From positions 248,001 to 312,000 of the forward strand of contig WWBZ02000014.1 of NCBI GenBank assembly GCA_011503125.2: 64,000 nt of DNA. The letters are read 5' to 3'. Below the pieces are notes generated by a model that made no database searches, had not been told where the DNA came from, and saw nothing but the letters and a program-made list of their open reading frames with translations. Source of the stretch: Botryosphaeria dothidea (Eukaryota; Ascomycota; Dothideomycetes; Botryosphaeriales; Botryosphaeriaceae). Of the stretch, positions 20,344 through 31,497 are shown in pieces. Numbering within the stretch: position 1 is the first letter of the stretch; every line of letters begins with the position of its first letter. The position numbers and the translations under genes were made by a program.

Positions 20344-23331
20344 GCCAATCGAATGGCTCTCACGACAACTGCTCCAGCCGGAGTGCCTGCCAGTGAAGGG
20401 TTCGAAGGGGATGATTTCTCGAACAACTTGTTCAGTGACTTGGCACCTCTCCTCACCCTCTTTGGTGAGCAGGTTACCAAGCAATTTTTGAGCATGTCCT
20501 TGGGATGGGCAGACAACGTCCTTCTTGCCATGGGTCCTCTTGGCATCATCACCATAGTGGTCAGCGCAATACGCGTTGGTGGTGTCAGGAGGCTCAAGGC
20601 ACTAGTTGGGAGGTACGACACGCTTTGGCATCCATGAAAATTCGGAATTGATTTTTCAGATGTGGAAAAAGACTTTTGCTAACTAGATACGTCTTACAGG
20701 GCCCGCGAGAGCCCGGCTACAGCGGAGGCAGAGCTCCTGTCCTCCACATCCGATAATGTCTGCGAACTTTGGAATGGCAATGAGATCGTTCGCGCCATCG
20801 GACAGCCAGACGGTATGCAAGGCTTAATCGTCTTCCGCGAGAAGTCCAACAGGAGACCTCATGTCTGTGTTCTCAATTTGAAGCAAGCTGCAGACAAGGG
20901 CATGTTTGGCTTCAGTACAATGTCATCTAGAGAAACTAAAAAGCTGGAAACCCTCGCCAGCCAAGCACCGAACATAACTCTCAACGTCAAAGGGTCAACC
21001 TCATCTGCAACCGAATTGTGGTTCTGTGCTGCAATAGGTGTTATACTTCAAACGGCTGCAATGGTCGTTCCAGGCTTCATGGTGTACCTGTGGAAGTGGC
21101 AAAAGGGGGGCAATGATATAGCTGCATATGGTTACCCATCGTTCATTGCAGGAAGCGTTTCCGTGATTTTAGGGCTCATTGGTTGTTCGCACGTCATCGA
21201 GGCGAGCACAACCGAAAAGGAGTTCCATGTCCGCTCATATCTCCGTCCTCAAATCCGCCGTATTCTTCGGCTCCAGAGATCCTGCACGGTCGGCGAACAG
21301 CACTTTTCGTCATTTGCCATTTTTAATGACGACAACGACTTCGTGTTAAGGACATCCCGGCTTGGAGACGAAAGCAGAAGGTACTGTTATTAATCTCAAA
21401 ATCAATGAAACTGAGAAACCCTTTAACTTATACTTTTAATAGTTTGCTTGCTGCGAGCTCAACATTCATCACAGTGGCTGGGTTCATCGTTCAATTCATC
21501 GGGCTAAGGGCTTTGCATTGGTCTGCGACTGTCATTCAGCTTGCAGACACTTTCGGAATGATCTGTATTCGAGCATGGGTACGCCGAGGTTTAGCAGAGA
21601 GTCCAAAATGCATATCGCTCGTGGAGGATCAAGAGATTGCTTGTCTTGCCCTACTCGCTACGACGCCTGAGAATTTACCTCAACAAAATCCGACCAGTAG
21701 GATCCAGGGAAAAGATAAACAGAGCAATTTTGCACGTGCTTGGAAACCTCTTTCTCGGGAACCCCACAGTCATAAGCACAGTAAGTCCAAAAGCAGGTAT
21801 ATGCGAGTCCGCGGTTGGGAACTGTACACAGGCATCCGCTTCGGAGGTTCTCAGCTCTTTCAAAGATTGCGCACTCAAGTCCAACAATTTGGAATCCGCC
21901 GCGAGCCCTACACCATCAACGACGCTGTCAAAACCCATATGGAGCTACAAAATACCATAGGGAGGCCAACAGACAATTCCACGTGGTCCACTCGGCTTTG
22001 CGTGGCAGTTGAAGAGATCATGAAGCACATTCAGTTCTCTAGACCTGGAATATCCAAGCTAAGACAACTACATTTGACCCGGCACCTCAGTTGGACAATA
22101 GATATCGTTCGTACAAGGCTTGATGGTCCCTCTTCCTGGCGCGGAGAGACTTTGGAACCGTTGACTACAGGCTTGATCCTACAGGAGCAAACAAATACTT
22201 GGGCGATTGACCGGAACGAGATAAACAGCATCATTGCTTTATGGACCTATTCATTACACGAACGGCAAAATCTGCGTCCTGCCGCAGTTAGGTACAGATG
22301 GTTCCAGCCGGGTCAAGGCGATGTCAAAGAATTCTATACTCGTACTCTATGTCGCTGCGCCCCCCCCCCCCCCCCCCCCAACCGAACTGTGGAGCAACAC
22401 CCTATCGTCAGGTGGCTCGAAAATAAAGTCTATTCCGTATCACGTGACACCAACACCGAGGGGACTGACATGTATACAAGAAATAGAGAGTTGCAACGTC
22501 GCGAGAATCAGACAAGCCGGGATACCACAGATCTTGTCGTTACATGCCAACACACACTACGTTAAGCATGTGCTCTGGAGCTTTTATCTCATTACATGTC
22601 TGCCATCGCATCCCAGATATCACAGATTGGTAGAACCACTGATGTGACAGCACGCCAACTGTGAGAGTACAAAGCAGTTCTGCCTAGGGGGAAATGGCAT
22701 CCGGATAAAGTTCAAGTCGCACCAACTATGTATCTGTGGAAGAACACGGCTATTGATTCTCTTGCTAGCATCATAGTTGATGCAGAGTTGGTTGAGACAA
22801 CTGCTGAAGCAAACCTCTTCGTCATTCCAGCTCTCTTCGAATACAACCTTCTGCTTAAAGAACTCAGCAAGCACGAGTTGGAAAATCAGCCAGATAGGGA
22901 CAAAACATATGACAGTGATCCGCCCGAGAGCATCCCTAGCTTCTCAGACTTGCCGTATCCTTTCCTCGCAGATAGCCAAGGGCATGGAACGACACCGAGT
23001 GCGATGGGAGAGAGGATGACACAAGGGACAGGATACCATGCTTTGGACCAACCGAGGACCTATTTGGAGGAGTCTCATGACCTTTCTGTTCAAGATCAGC
23101 CCGGAGAAGCCTCTACTGCAGGAAATATGCATACTGAGCCCAAGGGTAAGGAGAAGGAACTCGGATATAATGAGGAGACTGAAGATGGCCAAATAGAAAT
23201 GACATCTGAGGTGAGTGGAATTAAGTCGCCTTTTGGGTAGAGGCACTAACCATCAACATTAGGAGGAGCCGAGGGACACGACCGAAGCATCTATGCCTCC
23301 TAGGCAAAGCATGGGATCTTCATTGAAGTGA
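20344..23331 (+). pseudogene. decayed multi-pass membrane protein of a fungal family of unknown function
   Basis: The first half is intact: exons 20344-20612, 20700-21380 and from 21443 encode FSDLAPLLTLFGEQVTKQF, GWADNVLLAMGPLGIITI, a CELWNG segment and hydrophobic helices (IGVILQTAAMVVPGF, FITVAGFIVQFIGLRALHW, AWVRRGL), typical of a large lineage-variable family in Pezizomycotina. A run of 20 C follows inside the frame (22360-22379), then a TAA at 22563. Family-like sequence resumes in other registers (SAIASQISQIGRTTDV, then EYKAVLPRGKWHPDKV, NTAIDSLASIIVDAELVE, VIPALFEYNLL), but an in-frame TGA at 22662 interrupts it. A last exon follows an intron at about 23212-23262 and ends at 23331. 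Decay is the simplest reading; homopolymer misassembly could explain part of it. Confidence 0.7.
22360..22379 (+). repeat. 20-C homopolymer inside a reading frame
   Basis: Twenty consecutive cytosines encode a proline run in the third exon of the membrane-protein gene. A change of one base would switch the downstream frame. Confidence 0.9.
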
Positions 23332-23485
23332 GCAGTTCCTCGGTACCTTTGTACATGCGGGCACACGATGGGTTTCGAGTCAGCAACCAGGAAGTTTTGT
23401 GTAGGCGTATCTGCTTGTACTTAAAAATTCCACAGTAAAAGCACAATTACGTGATCACGAAACTCTTTCACACGAGCCCAACAGC

Positions 23486-25484
23486 TCAAGCCTCCTCCAC
23501 ATGCTCCGCCCCAACCGTCTTCTTCCCCGCCCCTACCCCCTTCTCCCCCGCCAACCTCTCCACCCTCCCGCCCTCCTTCCCCGCGACATCCGCATCCTCG
23601 CCATCAAACAACCTCGCAATCTCCTCCAGCGTCGGCCCCCTCGTCTCGACGTACAACCACCAGATCGCCCCGCACTCAAGCACCAGGATCGCGATGTACA
23701 CGAAGTAAAAGCGCCAGGCCAGCTTGGCCAGGCCGATCGGGTTGACGTACTGGTTGAAGACGGACGACGCGGCGGTGCCGGCCATGGCGACGGCGAGGCC
23801 TTTCGCGCGGATGTGGAAGGGCAGGATCTCGGCGCAGTAGGCGACGGTGAGGCCGGGCCAGGCGAAGCCGGCGACGCCGTAGAAGGCGAAGATCATGGCG
23901 ATGACGGCGCCGCCGGCGGCTTTGTTGCCGGTTTGGGCGTAGACGGCGGAGCAGCTGGGCGGAATGTTAGGAGTGCTGTTTTGTTAGGGGGGGGAGAATG
24001 CTTACCCCGTCCAGATGCTGAAGGTGACGAGCATGCCGACGGCGGCGGTGAGGAAGAGGGTGCGGCGCCCGAGGCGGTCGACGAGCAGCACGGAGAAGGC
24101 GACGGCGACGAGGAAGGACCAGATCTGCAGGCCGCCGTTGATGATGGACTGGTCGCTGGGGTCGTGGACGCCGACGCTGGTGAGGATGTCGTGGATGTAG
24201 TAGGAGACGAGGCCGTTGCCGGAGCACTGCGAGAAGAAGGCGGTGAGGATGATGAGGAGGAGGCGCTTGCGGTTGCCGGGCGTGCGGACGAGGTCGGCCC
24301 AGCTGTTGTGCGAGTTTTGCTGCTCGAGGCGGATGGTTTCTTGGATCTCGAAGAGCTCTTGCTCGGCGAAGGCGGAGTGCGGGTCGTTGTTGGCGTGGTA
24401 CTGCATTCCGGATGAACAAAGCCGCATTTGCAGGGGAAAACATTTTGATGCATCCTTCTCCTTCTCTTTTTCTGCAGAGTGTTTGGAAACTCACCTTCAC
24501 CAACACCCGAAACGCCTCATCACTCCTGTCCTTGGCGCACAGCCAACGTGGGCTCTCTGGAAGGAACCAGATCCCCATCAACTGGATGGCGGGCATGGCC
24601 GCCTGCACGCCCACAGGGATCCGCCACGCTGCATCGCTCGTGTAGTTGACGGTGCCGTACACGGTCCAGGCGGCCACGATGGAGCCTACGTACCACAGCG
24701 TGTTGTACATGGTGGTCAGCTTGCCGCGGTGGGCCGGGTGTGCGAGTTCCATGACCAGCAATGGTGCGGAGCCTTGAGAGAGGTTGGACCTGTTTGGTTC
24801 CGATGCATCTCGATGTCAGTATTCATTGATGGGCTGCGTTGGAGGAGAAGGGGGTAAAAAGAGGGGGGGTCTTGACGCACCCGAAGCCAACGAGGAAGCG
24901 GCCACCGATGAACATTCCGGAATTGACAGAGGGAACGACTTGATGACGTTAGTTGCTTTGGGTTGTAAGCGTGGAGAGTGGTTCAGGGGCGGACCTTGGA
25001 TCACTGTTCCAACCAGCAGCACAATCAGGCCGCTGACCACGCCCAAACGGCGTCCCAACCGGTCTGCTGCGTACGATGCTATCTCATTATGTGAGGATTC
25101 GGTTCAACGTCAAGTAGATGCCTTTGACTGACAGAAGAAGAGCGCGACAAAACTGCCAATGTTCTGAATAGCGGTGAACAAGCCCAGTCTCGCCGATGTC
25201 GGGTGACCAAAATCTGCGACACCCGTCAGTTGAGGTATTCGAATGCAAGCTGTTGACGATTGTGCTATACACTCTTGCCATGGGTCCATCGTCTGTAAAC
25301 CATTGAGCAGACTGCCGTCGTAGCCATTGATGGTGGAACCGAGGAACAGGATGGGCATCATGCAGTAGAGCTTTCGTAGGCCGGGGTCCTTCCACCACGT
25401 CACCCGGGGAACCTCGATTTTGGGGACTCGGTCGTCGTCGGACATCTTTGTCTCATCGACCCTGATGCTCTTCGTGTCGTCCAT
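23486..25484 (-). CDS. MFS sugar transporter (lactose permease/hexose-type)
   Basis: Twelve-helix sugar porter of about 531 residues at the plasma membrane. Seven minus-strand exons: 25484-25271, 25213-25133, 25078-24995, 24938-24881, 24789-24495, 24400-24006 and 23954-23486. Family motifs are NGYDGSLLNGLQ in helix 1, AADRLGRRLG (loop 2-3), GRFLVGFG, PESPRWL before the central loop, VDRLGRRTLF (loop 8-9) and ETRGPTLEEIA after helix 12. The pattern resembles the fungal lactose/galactoside and hexose permeases; the substrate is not determined by sequence. It is divergent from a GH35 beta-galactosidase-type gene, which favours uptake of a galactose-containing sugar. A TATATAAA box lies on this strand about 117 bp upstream of the start. 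Confidence 0.92.
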
Positions 25485-25600
25485 TGGGGTTAGACGGCGT
25501 CAACAATCGAGATGGACAATAATTAGGAAGGAGAAGTGGAGAGGAGGTGCCCGGTTGCTCAGGCCAGGGACTGTTTCGCCGCTCGGCTGGGATTCGGCTG

Positions 25601-25608
25601 TTTATATA
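25601..25608 (-). promoter_or_regulatory. TATA box of the sugar transporter gene
   Basis: TATATAAA read on the minus strand, about 117 bp before the start codon at 25484. Confidence 0.5.
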
Positions 25609-26305
25609 GGGCTCTACGCGTGGATGGTGTTCGCAATAGAGGAGAAGCCGCAAAAAAAAGCAGGCTACTACTACGCGGCATGGGGGCCCGCACGTGGTGG
25701 TTCGACGGCCTTGTCGACGCTTGCCCAAAAGCAAGCCTCGTCGCCTCGCGCCACGCGTGGACCCAGCTCTCCAGATTCACTTCCCCAGATCATCCCGCAC
25801 ATCGTGGTGCGGAGCTCCGGCCAATGGGAGCGCGCCATTCCCGTGGCGAGCTGAGTCGCCAGCTGCGGTGTCGGCTTCTCTGCCGGCTCGAATCCGTATC
25901 GGGGTCGGTGCAGAACCCGTGATGCGGGACGTAGGCATCGGGGGACAGCCCAATCCACCGGAGCGCGCGTATAGCTGCGGCATTGCGCCGGTTTAGCAGC
26001 GGCAATTTGAAGCGTTGCGGCTCGTGCCTGGAGGGAGGAGGCGTTGCGGGATTGAAGGGCTCCCATTGGCTGATACACCGCAAGCACCCCAGAGCGGGTG
26101 CAGGTTTGGGGCGGGGTATGCCGAACATGGAGTCTCGGCAGCCCCGCCTGCGGTCACTCCATCTCCAGCACACATCAGCAGTCCGTCGCTTGACCATTGA
26201 GGCCCGTCCAACGGCTCGCGCCTGTCGTGTTGCACTGGCCCACCGACGGTGCGCCCCGCTCCCCATAATTATGGCGTAGGCAAGCAAACCACGCGGCGTC
26301 CAACC

Positions 26306-26320
26306 CTCCGGAGGCCGGAG
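26306..26320. promoter_or_regulatory. CGG inverted repeat, candidate Zn2Cys6 operator
   Basis: CTCCGGAGGCCGGAG is a perfect 6-bp inverted repeat around a 3-bp centre. It contains CGG-N3-CCG, the layout recognised by dimeric Zn2Cys6 regulators. It lies 150 bp upstream of the TATA box of the GH35 gene. Confidence 0.4.
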
Positions 26321-26472
26321 TGCACGTTTGGAGAAATGCCGGCGAGGGAGCCTCTTCCTCAATGAGAAAGCTCGAATCCCGATCCCTGACGGCCTGCCTT
26401 CTTTTTGATCCTGTATCGCCGCCTATTTCCGCTGCAAGCAGAGCTCAGAGCACGATGAGTCTTGAAAGCCGC

Positions 26473-26479
26473 TATAAAG
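26473..26479 (+). promoter_or_regulatory. TATA box of the GH35 gene
   Basis: TATAAAG about 90 bp upstream of the preferred start codon at 26564. It argues against the upstream in-frame start at 26462, which would lie before the expected transcription start. Confidence 0.5.
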
Positions 26480-26563
26480 GCCATGACGTCCGCCCAGCTC
26501 AGAGCAGTGCCCGTCCTAGCCTATCCAACCTCTCCATTCTCCCCCTTTCCCGCCGCAGTAACC

Positions 26564-28314
26564 ATGTCTTCCATCCCGCACCTCCAGAAAAATGACGTCT
26601 CGCACCAGCTCATCGTCAACGGCAAGCCGTTGCTCATGCTCGCGGGCGAGCTGCAGAACTCGTCCCTCACATCGGCCGAGTACATGAAGGAGGTGTGGCC
26701 GAAGATGGTCGCGACCCACGTCAATACGGTCGTCGGGTGCGTGACCTGGGAGGACATTGAGCCCGAGGAGGGCAAGTTCGACTTTGCCAATCTCGATCAG
26801 ATTGTTCTGGATGCGCGGGCGCACGACATCCACTTGGTGCTGCTGTGGTTTGGCTCCTTCAAGAACGGTGAGTGAGGAATGCTTTGTGTGTGTGGAAAGG
26901 ATTCGCCTGCTGACGGGGGATGATCGAAGGCATTTCCACATACGCTCCCGGATGGGTGAAGACAAACCCCAAGAGATTTCCCCGGGCAAAGCTACGCAAG
27001 GCAGGCGGCCACCTGGCCACGGGCGATGTGGTGTCCATCTTCCACGATGAGGCGCCCAAGGCCGACGCCAAGGCATTCGGCAAGCTGCTGGAACACATCA
27101 AGGAGGTGGATGAGAAGCACTCGACAGTGGTGATGGTGCAGGTTGAGAACGAGACCGGCCTGCTGGGCGATTCGCGTGATGGCAGCAAGTACGCCAACGA
27201 GCGATTCGCGCAGCCGGTGCCCAAGGAGCTCATCGGCTTCATTGACGGCAACTGGGATACGCTGACGGATGCCTTCCGGACCAACTTCAAGACGTTCAAG
27301 ACGGCAAGCAAGAAACAGGGATCATGGGAGGAGGTGTTTGGCAAGAGCAAGAAGACAGATGAGCTGTTCATGGCATACCACTACGCGCTGTACCTCAACC
27401 AGGTGGCATCAGCAGGCAAGGAGAAGCACCCCATTCCGCTGTACACCAACGTGTGGCAGAACTACGCAGGCGAAGACTCAGACAACAACTTCCCCACCAT
27501 CGTCGGCGGCGGCGAGGAGCCGGGCAACTACCCGTCCGGCGGCGGCGTGGTCGACGTGCTCGACATCTGGCAGCACTTTGCGCCGTCGCTCGACCTCATC
27601 GCGCCCGACATCTACCTCAACGAGTACAGCAGCTCGTGCGCCAAGTACCGGCACCGCAACCAGCCGCTCTTCATCCCGGAGCAGCGACGCGACGAGTACG
27701 GGGCAAGGCGGGTGTGGAAGGCGTACGGCAGCTACCAGTGCCTAGGCACGTCGCCCTTCGGCATCGACACGCTCGAGCCCGCCACCAACCCCTTCACGCG
27801 GCACTACGGGCTGCTGGACAGCGTGTCGCAGCTGGTGCTCGAGGCGCAGCGGCGGCCCAACGCGTCGTACGGCTTCTTCTTCGACGAGCTGGCCGACGAC
27901 GAGCGCGTCCCCGACCCGTCGCCGCCGCAGAAGGTCGTCTTCGGCGAGTGGGAGCTCAGCATCGAGCGCTGTTTCGTCTTCGGCAAGCCGGGCGCGGGCG
28001 CGGGCATGGTGATCCACCTGGGCGGCGCGCGGTTCCTGCTCATCGGGTGGGGCTTCCAGGTGGTCGCGCGGTCGCTGAGGCCGCGCAGCACCTTCACCGG
28101 GTTCCTGCGGTTCCAGGAGAAGCTGGTGGCCAACAAGGAGACGGGCGAGCTGCGGACGCTGCGGAACCTGAACGGCGACGAGACGCGGAGTGGCATCTTC
28201 GCGATGATGCCGAATGAGGAGCCGGATTACGGCGGATTCCCCATTTGCGTGACGATCCCGGCGAGGACGATGATTGCAGAGCTGGAGGTGTATTCGATCG
28301 AGGAGGAGGAGTAG
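26564..28314 (+). CDS. GH35-type beta-galactosidase with DUF5597-like C-terminal domain
   Basis: Glycoside hydrolase of about 562 residues; exons 26564-26867 and 26930-28314. The start at 26564 is chosen because it follows the TATA box and matches the family N-terminus (HQLIVNGKPLLMLAGELQNSS). The TIM-barrel contains NTVVGCVTWEDIEPEEGKFDF, the acid/base motif VQVENETG (Glu near residue 176) and a likely nucleophile in FIPEQRR. The C-terminal beta domain (about residues 385-555: GAGAGMVIHLGGARFLLIGWG, MIAELEVYSIEEE) resembles DUF5597, which accompanies a GH35 subgroup. No signal peptide is seen, so action on an imported sugar inside the cell is plausible, consistent with the divergent transporter. 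Hydrolysis of terminal beta-galactosides is the family activity; the true substrate could differ. Confidence 0.88.
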
Positions 28315-28721
28315 AGTACGGAGATAGCAGCTAGGATCAATGGCAAGATTGAATTGAACGCTGAGTTCCTCGGCATGTCCGAGTCGGAGGAGGCGGATTG
28401 AGCAGCAGCCACCGGGGCGTACTTCTAATTCCGACAGCCGCGATCTGCTCGGGGATAAGCGCGGCCGAGAGGGCAGGGCCAATGGCGCGTCGCGGCTTCC
28501 CTTTCCACTGCGCGGCACTTACCCGGTGATGTCAGCCGAAGGGCTGAGACCCCGCCCCCGCGCGACCCCGACGCGTTTTCTGACAACGGGAGCTTCCCTT
28601 CCTTCCCCACGCTGCCGGCTGGCTTACAGCTGTTCGGATTTAGCTCTGCATTCAAAAGCCAACTCAATTCCTCCGCTGCCCTCCACATCCTACAGCTCGC
28701 GATACCCTTTAGACCATCAAA
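28315..28721. other. intergenic, promoter of the FAH-family gene
   Basis: About 400 bp with no supported gene. It separates the GH35 stop from the next plus-strand start. Confidence 0.45.
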
Positions 28722-29755
28722 ATGGCACCGCAGTGGACACATCTTATCCGCTTCATCGCGAAGGAGGACGGCCAAATACATCTCGGCCAGGTCGACTCGG
28801 CACAATTCCCGGATGTCGGACTCGCCGTGTTCGAGGGCAAGGACGTCAGCGCGAAGGAGGTCACCGGTGGTCTGTACGATGGCGTTGTGACAGAGCGCGT
28901 TCTGCACGTTGACAAGGTATGACTCTGGGGAATTGTTGCATGAGCGGAGGATCGAATTGATGATTCTGCATCCGCCTTCTCTTCCCAATTCCTCCCCAAA
29001 CCAGATATACTAACAATCTATCCCAATCCACAGCTCCTCTCCCCGCTCTCCGTCGACCAGATCCCGCTCGTGCGTTGCCTAGGCCTCAACTACCGGGACC
29101 ATGCCAAAGAAGCCAGCATGCCCATCCCCAACGAGCCCATCCTCTTCATCAAGCCGCGCACCGCCCTCAACGGGCCCTTCCCCGCCAAGATCAACGTCCC
29201 CAAGATCGCTCAGGACGGCACCTCGGACTACGAGGCCGAGCTGACCATCGTCATTGCCAAGGACGGCAAGGACATCCCCGAGGACAAGGCCCTCGACTAC
29301 GTGCTCGGCTACACCTGCGGCAACGACGTCAGCGCCCGCGCCCAGCAGTTCAAGAACAGCCAGTGGTGCTTCTCCAAAGGGTTCGACGGCAGCGCTCCCA
29401 TCGGCCCGGTGCTGGTGAGCGGCAAGGCCATTGGCGATCCGCATAAACTGGATATCAAGGCCATCCACAACAAGAATGTCGTGCAGGACTCGAACACGAA
29501 GTATGTTGGACGTATGAGTGTGTCTTGTGCGGACTTGCTAACGACGGTTACAGGGAGATGATCTTCGACATCGCCAGGACGGTCAGCTTCCTGTCTACCG
29601 GCACTACGCTAGAGAAGGGTACTCTGATCATGACTGGTACCGGCCCGGGTGTTGGCGCTATGCGGAATCCCAAGGTGGTGCTGCAGAATGGGGACGATAT
29701 GAGGGTGCAAATTCAGGGTATCGGAACCCTGATCAACGAGGTTTACTACGAGTAA
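28722..29755 (+). CDS. fumarylacetoacetate hydrolase (FAH) family protein
   Basis: Metal-dependent C-C bond hydrolase or decarboxylase of about 287 residues; exons 28722-28916, 29034-29500 and 29554-29755. Motifs are CLGLNYRDHAKEA (active-site entry), SDYEAELTIVI with the metal-binding E-x-E, and GNDVSAR. The C-terminus TLEKGTLIMTGTGPGVG is standard for the FAHD1/fumarylpyruvate-hydrolase branch. Substrates in this branch include acylpyruvates and oxaloacetate, so oxaloacetate decarboxylase or a ring-cleavage hydrolase are both possible. The size matches the short single-domain form, not the longer tyrosine-pathway FAH. No catabolic partner adjoins it; an intradiol dioxygenase lies 26 kb away. 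Confidence 0.88.
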
Positions 29756-30276
29756 GAGGCCTGGGAATGCAATCAATATAGATTCAAGCGAAATAAATGG
29801 AAATTTTGCTCAAATGATTCTGTGCGGTACTGACCAATGAGATGATGCTTTTGCAGCTGATCGTCGGGCGTTTTCGAAGCGCGAATGAAGCAAGCCTAAT
29901 TGTTCCCAACCCGACATTTGGCTAACATGCAGCAATGCAATACCTACATCTTGGTCACCGCATTCGAGATTTCACCAGACGTGTTCGTTCAGTGCGGCGA
30001 CTGGATGAAGACGACCGCATCAGAAGTCGTTGCCTGACCCTTGCATGAGTCATGCAGACTCTTCGCTTCGATGGCAACTACAAAATTCCTTGCATCCACT
30101 CCTCTGCCCCACCATCGCCGCGTTTGGCACCAGGACGGACTCTGGATCTTCGCGACCACTCTCCGACACCCCTACAGCTATCTGCAAGGTACTTTACTCC
30201 ATAAGAGCCTGGAAGTCAGCGTCACCAATACTTCCAAAACTCGACCATTCGTCGATTCCGCCCATTCATCATCAGC
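29756..30276. other. intergenic, promoter of the tRNA 2'-phosphotransferase gene
   Basis: About 520 bp without a convincing gene. Frames at 30030-30364 overlap the next start and have no motif. Confidence 0.45.
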
Positions 30277-31497
30277 ATGGCTTCACGTGGCCGTGGAGGT
30301 CGTGGCGGTGGCAGGGGTGGCAGAGGCCCGCTTCCGCGTGATGTGCAAGTTTCGAAGAAGATGAGCAGGATACTACGGCATTCGGCTGAGGATGAAGGCT
30401 TGAAACTCCAACCGGGCGGTTATGTCAACGTGAAGGATTTGGTATGTCGCCTTTGCTCTTCCCCCTTTCGTCACTCTCCTTCCCGCTTGTGTTTTGGATC
30501 TCTATCTTTCCCCAATCACTTTGTGTATGAAACATCGTCCTCTCCTCTCAGTTTTTCCGTCCTCATTTCTTCCTTTCCTTCACGTACAATCATCATCCAC
30601 ACCTTTTCTATCCCTTTCCTCCCTCCCCCCATCTTCCCAACCCAAGAAACCAAAACAAGCACTAACAACTCTCCCAAGCTCCAAACCAACACCATGAAAT
30701 CCCTACACGTCACCTTCGCCGAACTCCGCACCATCGTCACCTCCAACGACAAACAACGCTTCTCCCTCATCCCCATCACCGAAGGCCCATCATCCGCCGA
30801 CCCTCCTGCCTCCAACGCCACCCCGACCAACGATTTCCCCCCATCAGACCCCTCCTCCTCCTCCTCCGACCCCGACGACCCGAGCGCCTACCTCATCCGC
30901 GCCAATCAAGGCCACAGCATCGCCACCGTCGACAGCGCATCCCTCCTGACCCGGCTCTCCCCCGCCTCCGCCCCGGCCCTCTGCGTCCACGGCACCACCG
31001 CCGCCGCGTGGCCGCGCATCCTCGCGTCGGGCGGCCTCCGCCCCATGGGCAGGAACCACGTGCACCTCGCGACCGGGCTGCCCGCCGGCTTCATGCCCCT
31101 CGACGACGGCGCGACCACCGGCTCCGAGGGCGAGAAGAAGGAGGTGCAGGCGCCGGTGATCTCGGGGATGCGGAGCTCGTCGCGCGTCTTGGTGTATGTG
31201 GATGTGGGGAGGGCAATGGGCGCGGAGGTGCCGTTTTGGCGGTCGGCGAACGGGGTGGTGTTGACTGAGGGCGGGAAGGACGGGGTGCTGGGGGTGGAGT
31301 TTTTCGAGCGGGTCGAGGATCGGAGGGCGGGGGCGGTGCTGGTGCGGGATGGGGTTGTTGTAGGAGACGGGGGCGTGGAGGGGATGAAGGGGGACCGGGA
31401 GGAAGGGAAGGAAGGGAAGGAAGGGAGAGGCGGTGGTGGGAGGCGGAGGGGGGGTTGGAAGGATGGGAGGAGGGGTGGGGCTGGGGAGGCGTTCTAA
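30277..31497 (+). CDS. TPT1: tRNA 2'-phosphotransferase Tpt1/KptA
   Basis: Removes the 2'-phosphate left at the splice junction by fungal tRNA ligation, transferring it to NAD+. Exons 30277-30441 and 30679-31497 give about 327 residues. Core motifs are KMSRILRHSAEDEGLKL, GGYVNVKDL, NDKQRF, the NAD-binding CVHGTTAAAW and NHVHLATG, and VLVYVDVGRAM. Three features are unusual: an RGG-rich N-terminus (RGRGGRGGGRGGRG), a Ser/Asp/Pro-rich insert (about residues 95-125) between the N- and C-lobes, and a long Gly/Arg/Glu/Lys tail after FFERVEDR. The 237-bp intron is large for this region and also contains open frames, so the join (DL to LQTNTMKS) is inferred from frame and family spacing. Confidence 0.83.
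   Translation: MASRGRGGRGGGRGGRGPLPRDVQVSKKMSRILRHSAEDEGLKLQPGGYVNVKDLVCRLCSSPFRHSPSRLCFGSLSFPNHFVYETSSSPLSFSVLISSFPSRTIIIHTFSIPFLPPPIFPTQETKTSTNNSPKLQTNTMKSLHVTFAELRTIVTSNDKQRFSLIPITEGPSSADPPASNATPTNDFPPSDPSSSSSDPDDPSAYLIRANQGHSIATVDSASLLTRLSPASAPALCVHGTTAAAWPRILASGGLRPMGRNHVHLATGLPAGFMPLDDGATTGSEGEKKEVQAPVISGMRSSSRVLVYVDVGRAMGAEVPFWRSANGVVLTEGGKDGVLGVEFFERVEDRRAGAVLVRDGVVVGDGGVEGMKGDREEGKEGKEGRGGGGRRRGGWKDGRRGGAGEAF

Larger units (their letters stand above)
25485..26563. promoter_or_regulatory. shared promoter region of sugar transporter and GH35 gene
   Basis: A 1.08-kb divergent spacer with a TATA box for each gene: TATATAAA on the minus strand at 25601-25608 and TATAAAG on the plus strand at 26473-26479. 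GCGGGG at 26111-26116 and its complement at 26254-26259 match the SYGGRG consensus of the carbon-catabolite repressor CreA. A perfect inverted repeat with CGG ends lies at 26306-26320. Coordinated control by sugar availability is inferred. Confidence 0.55.
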
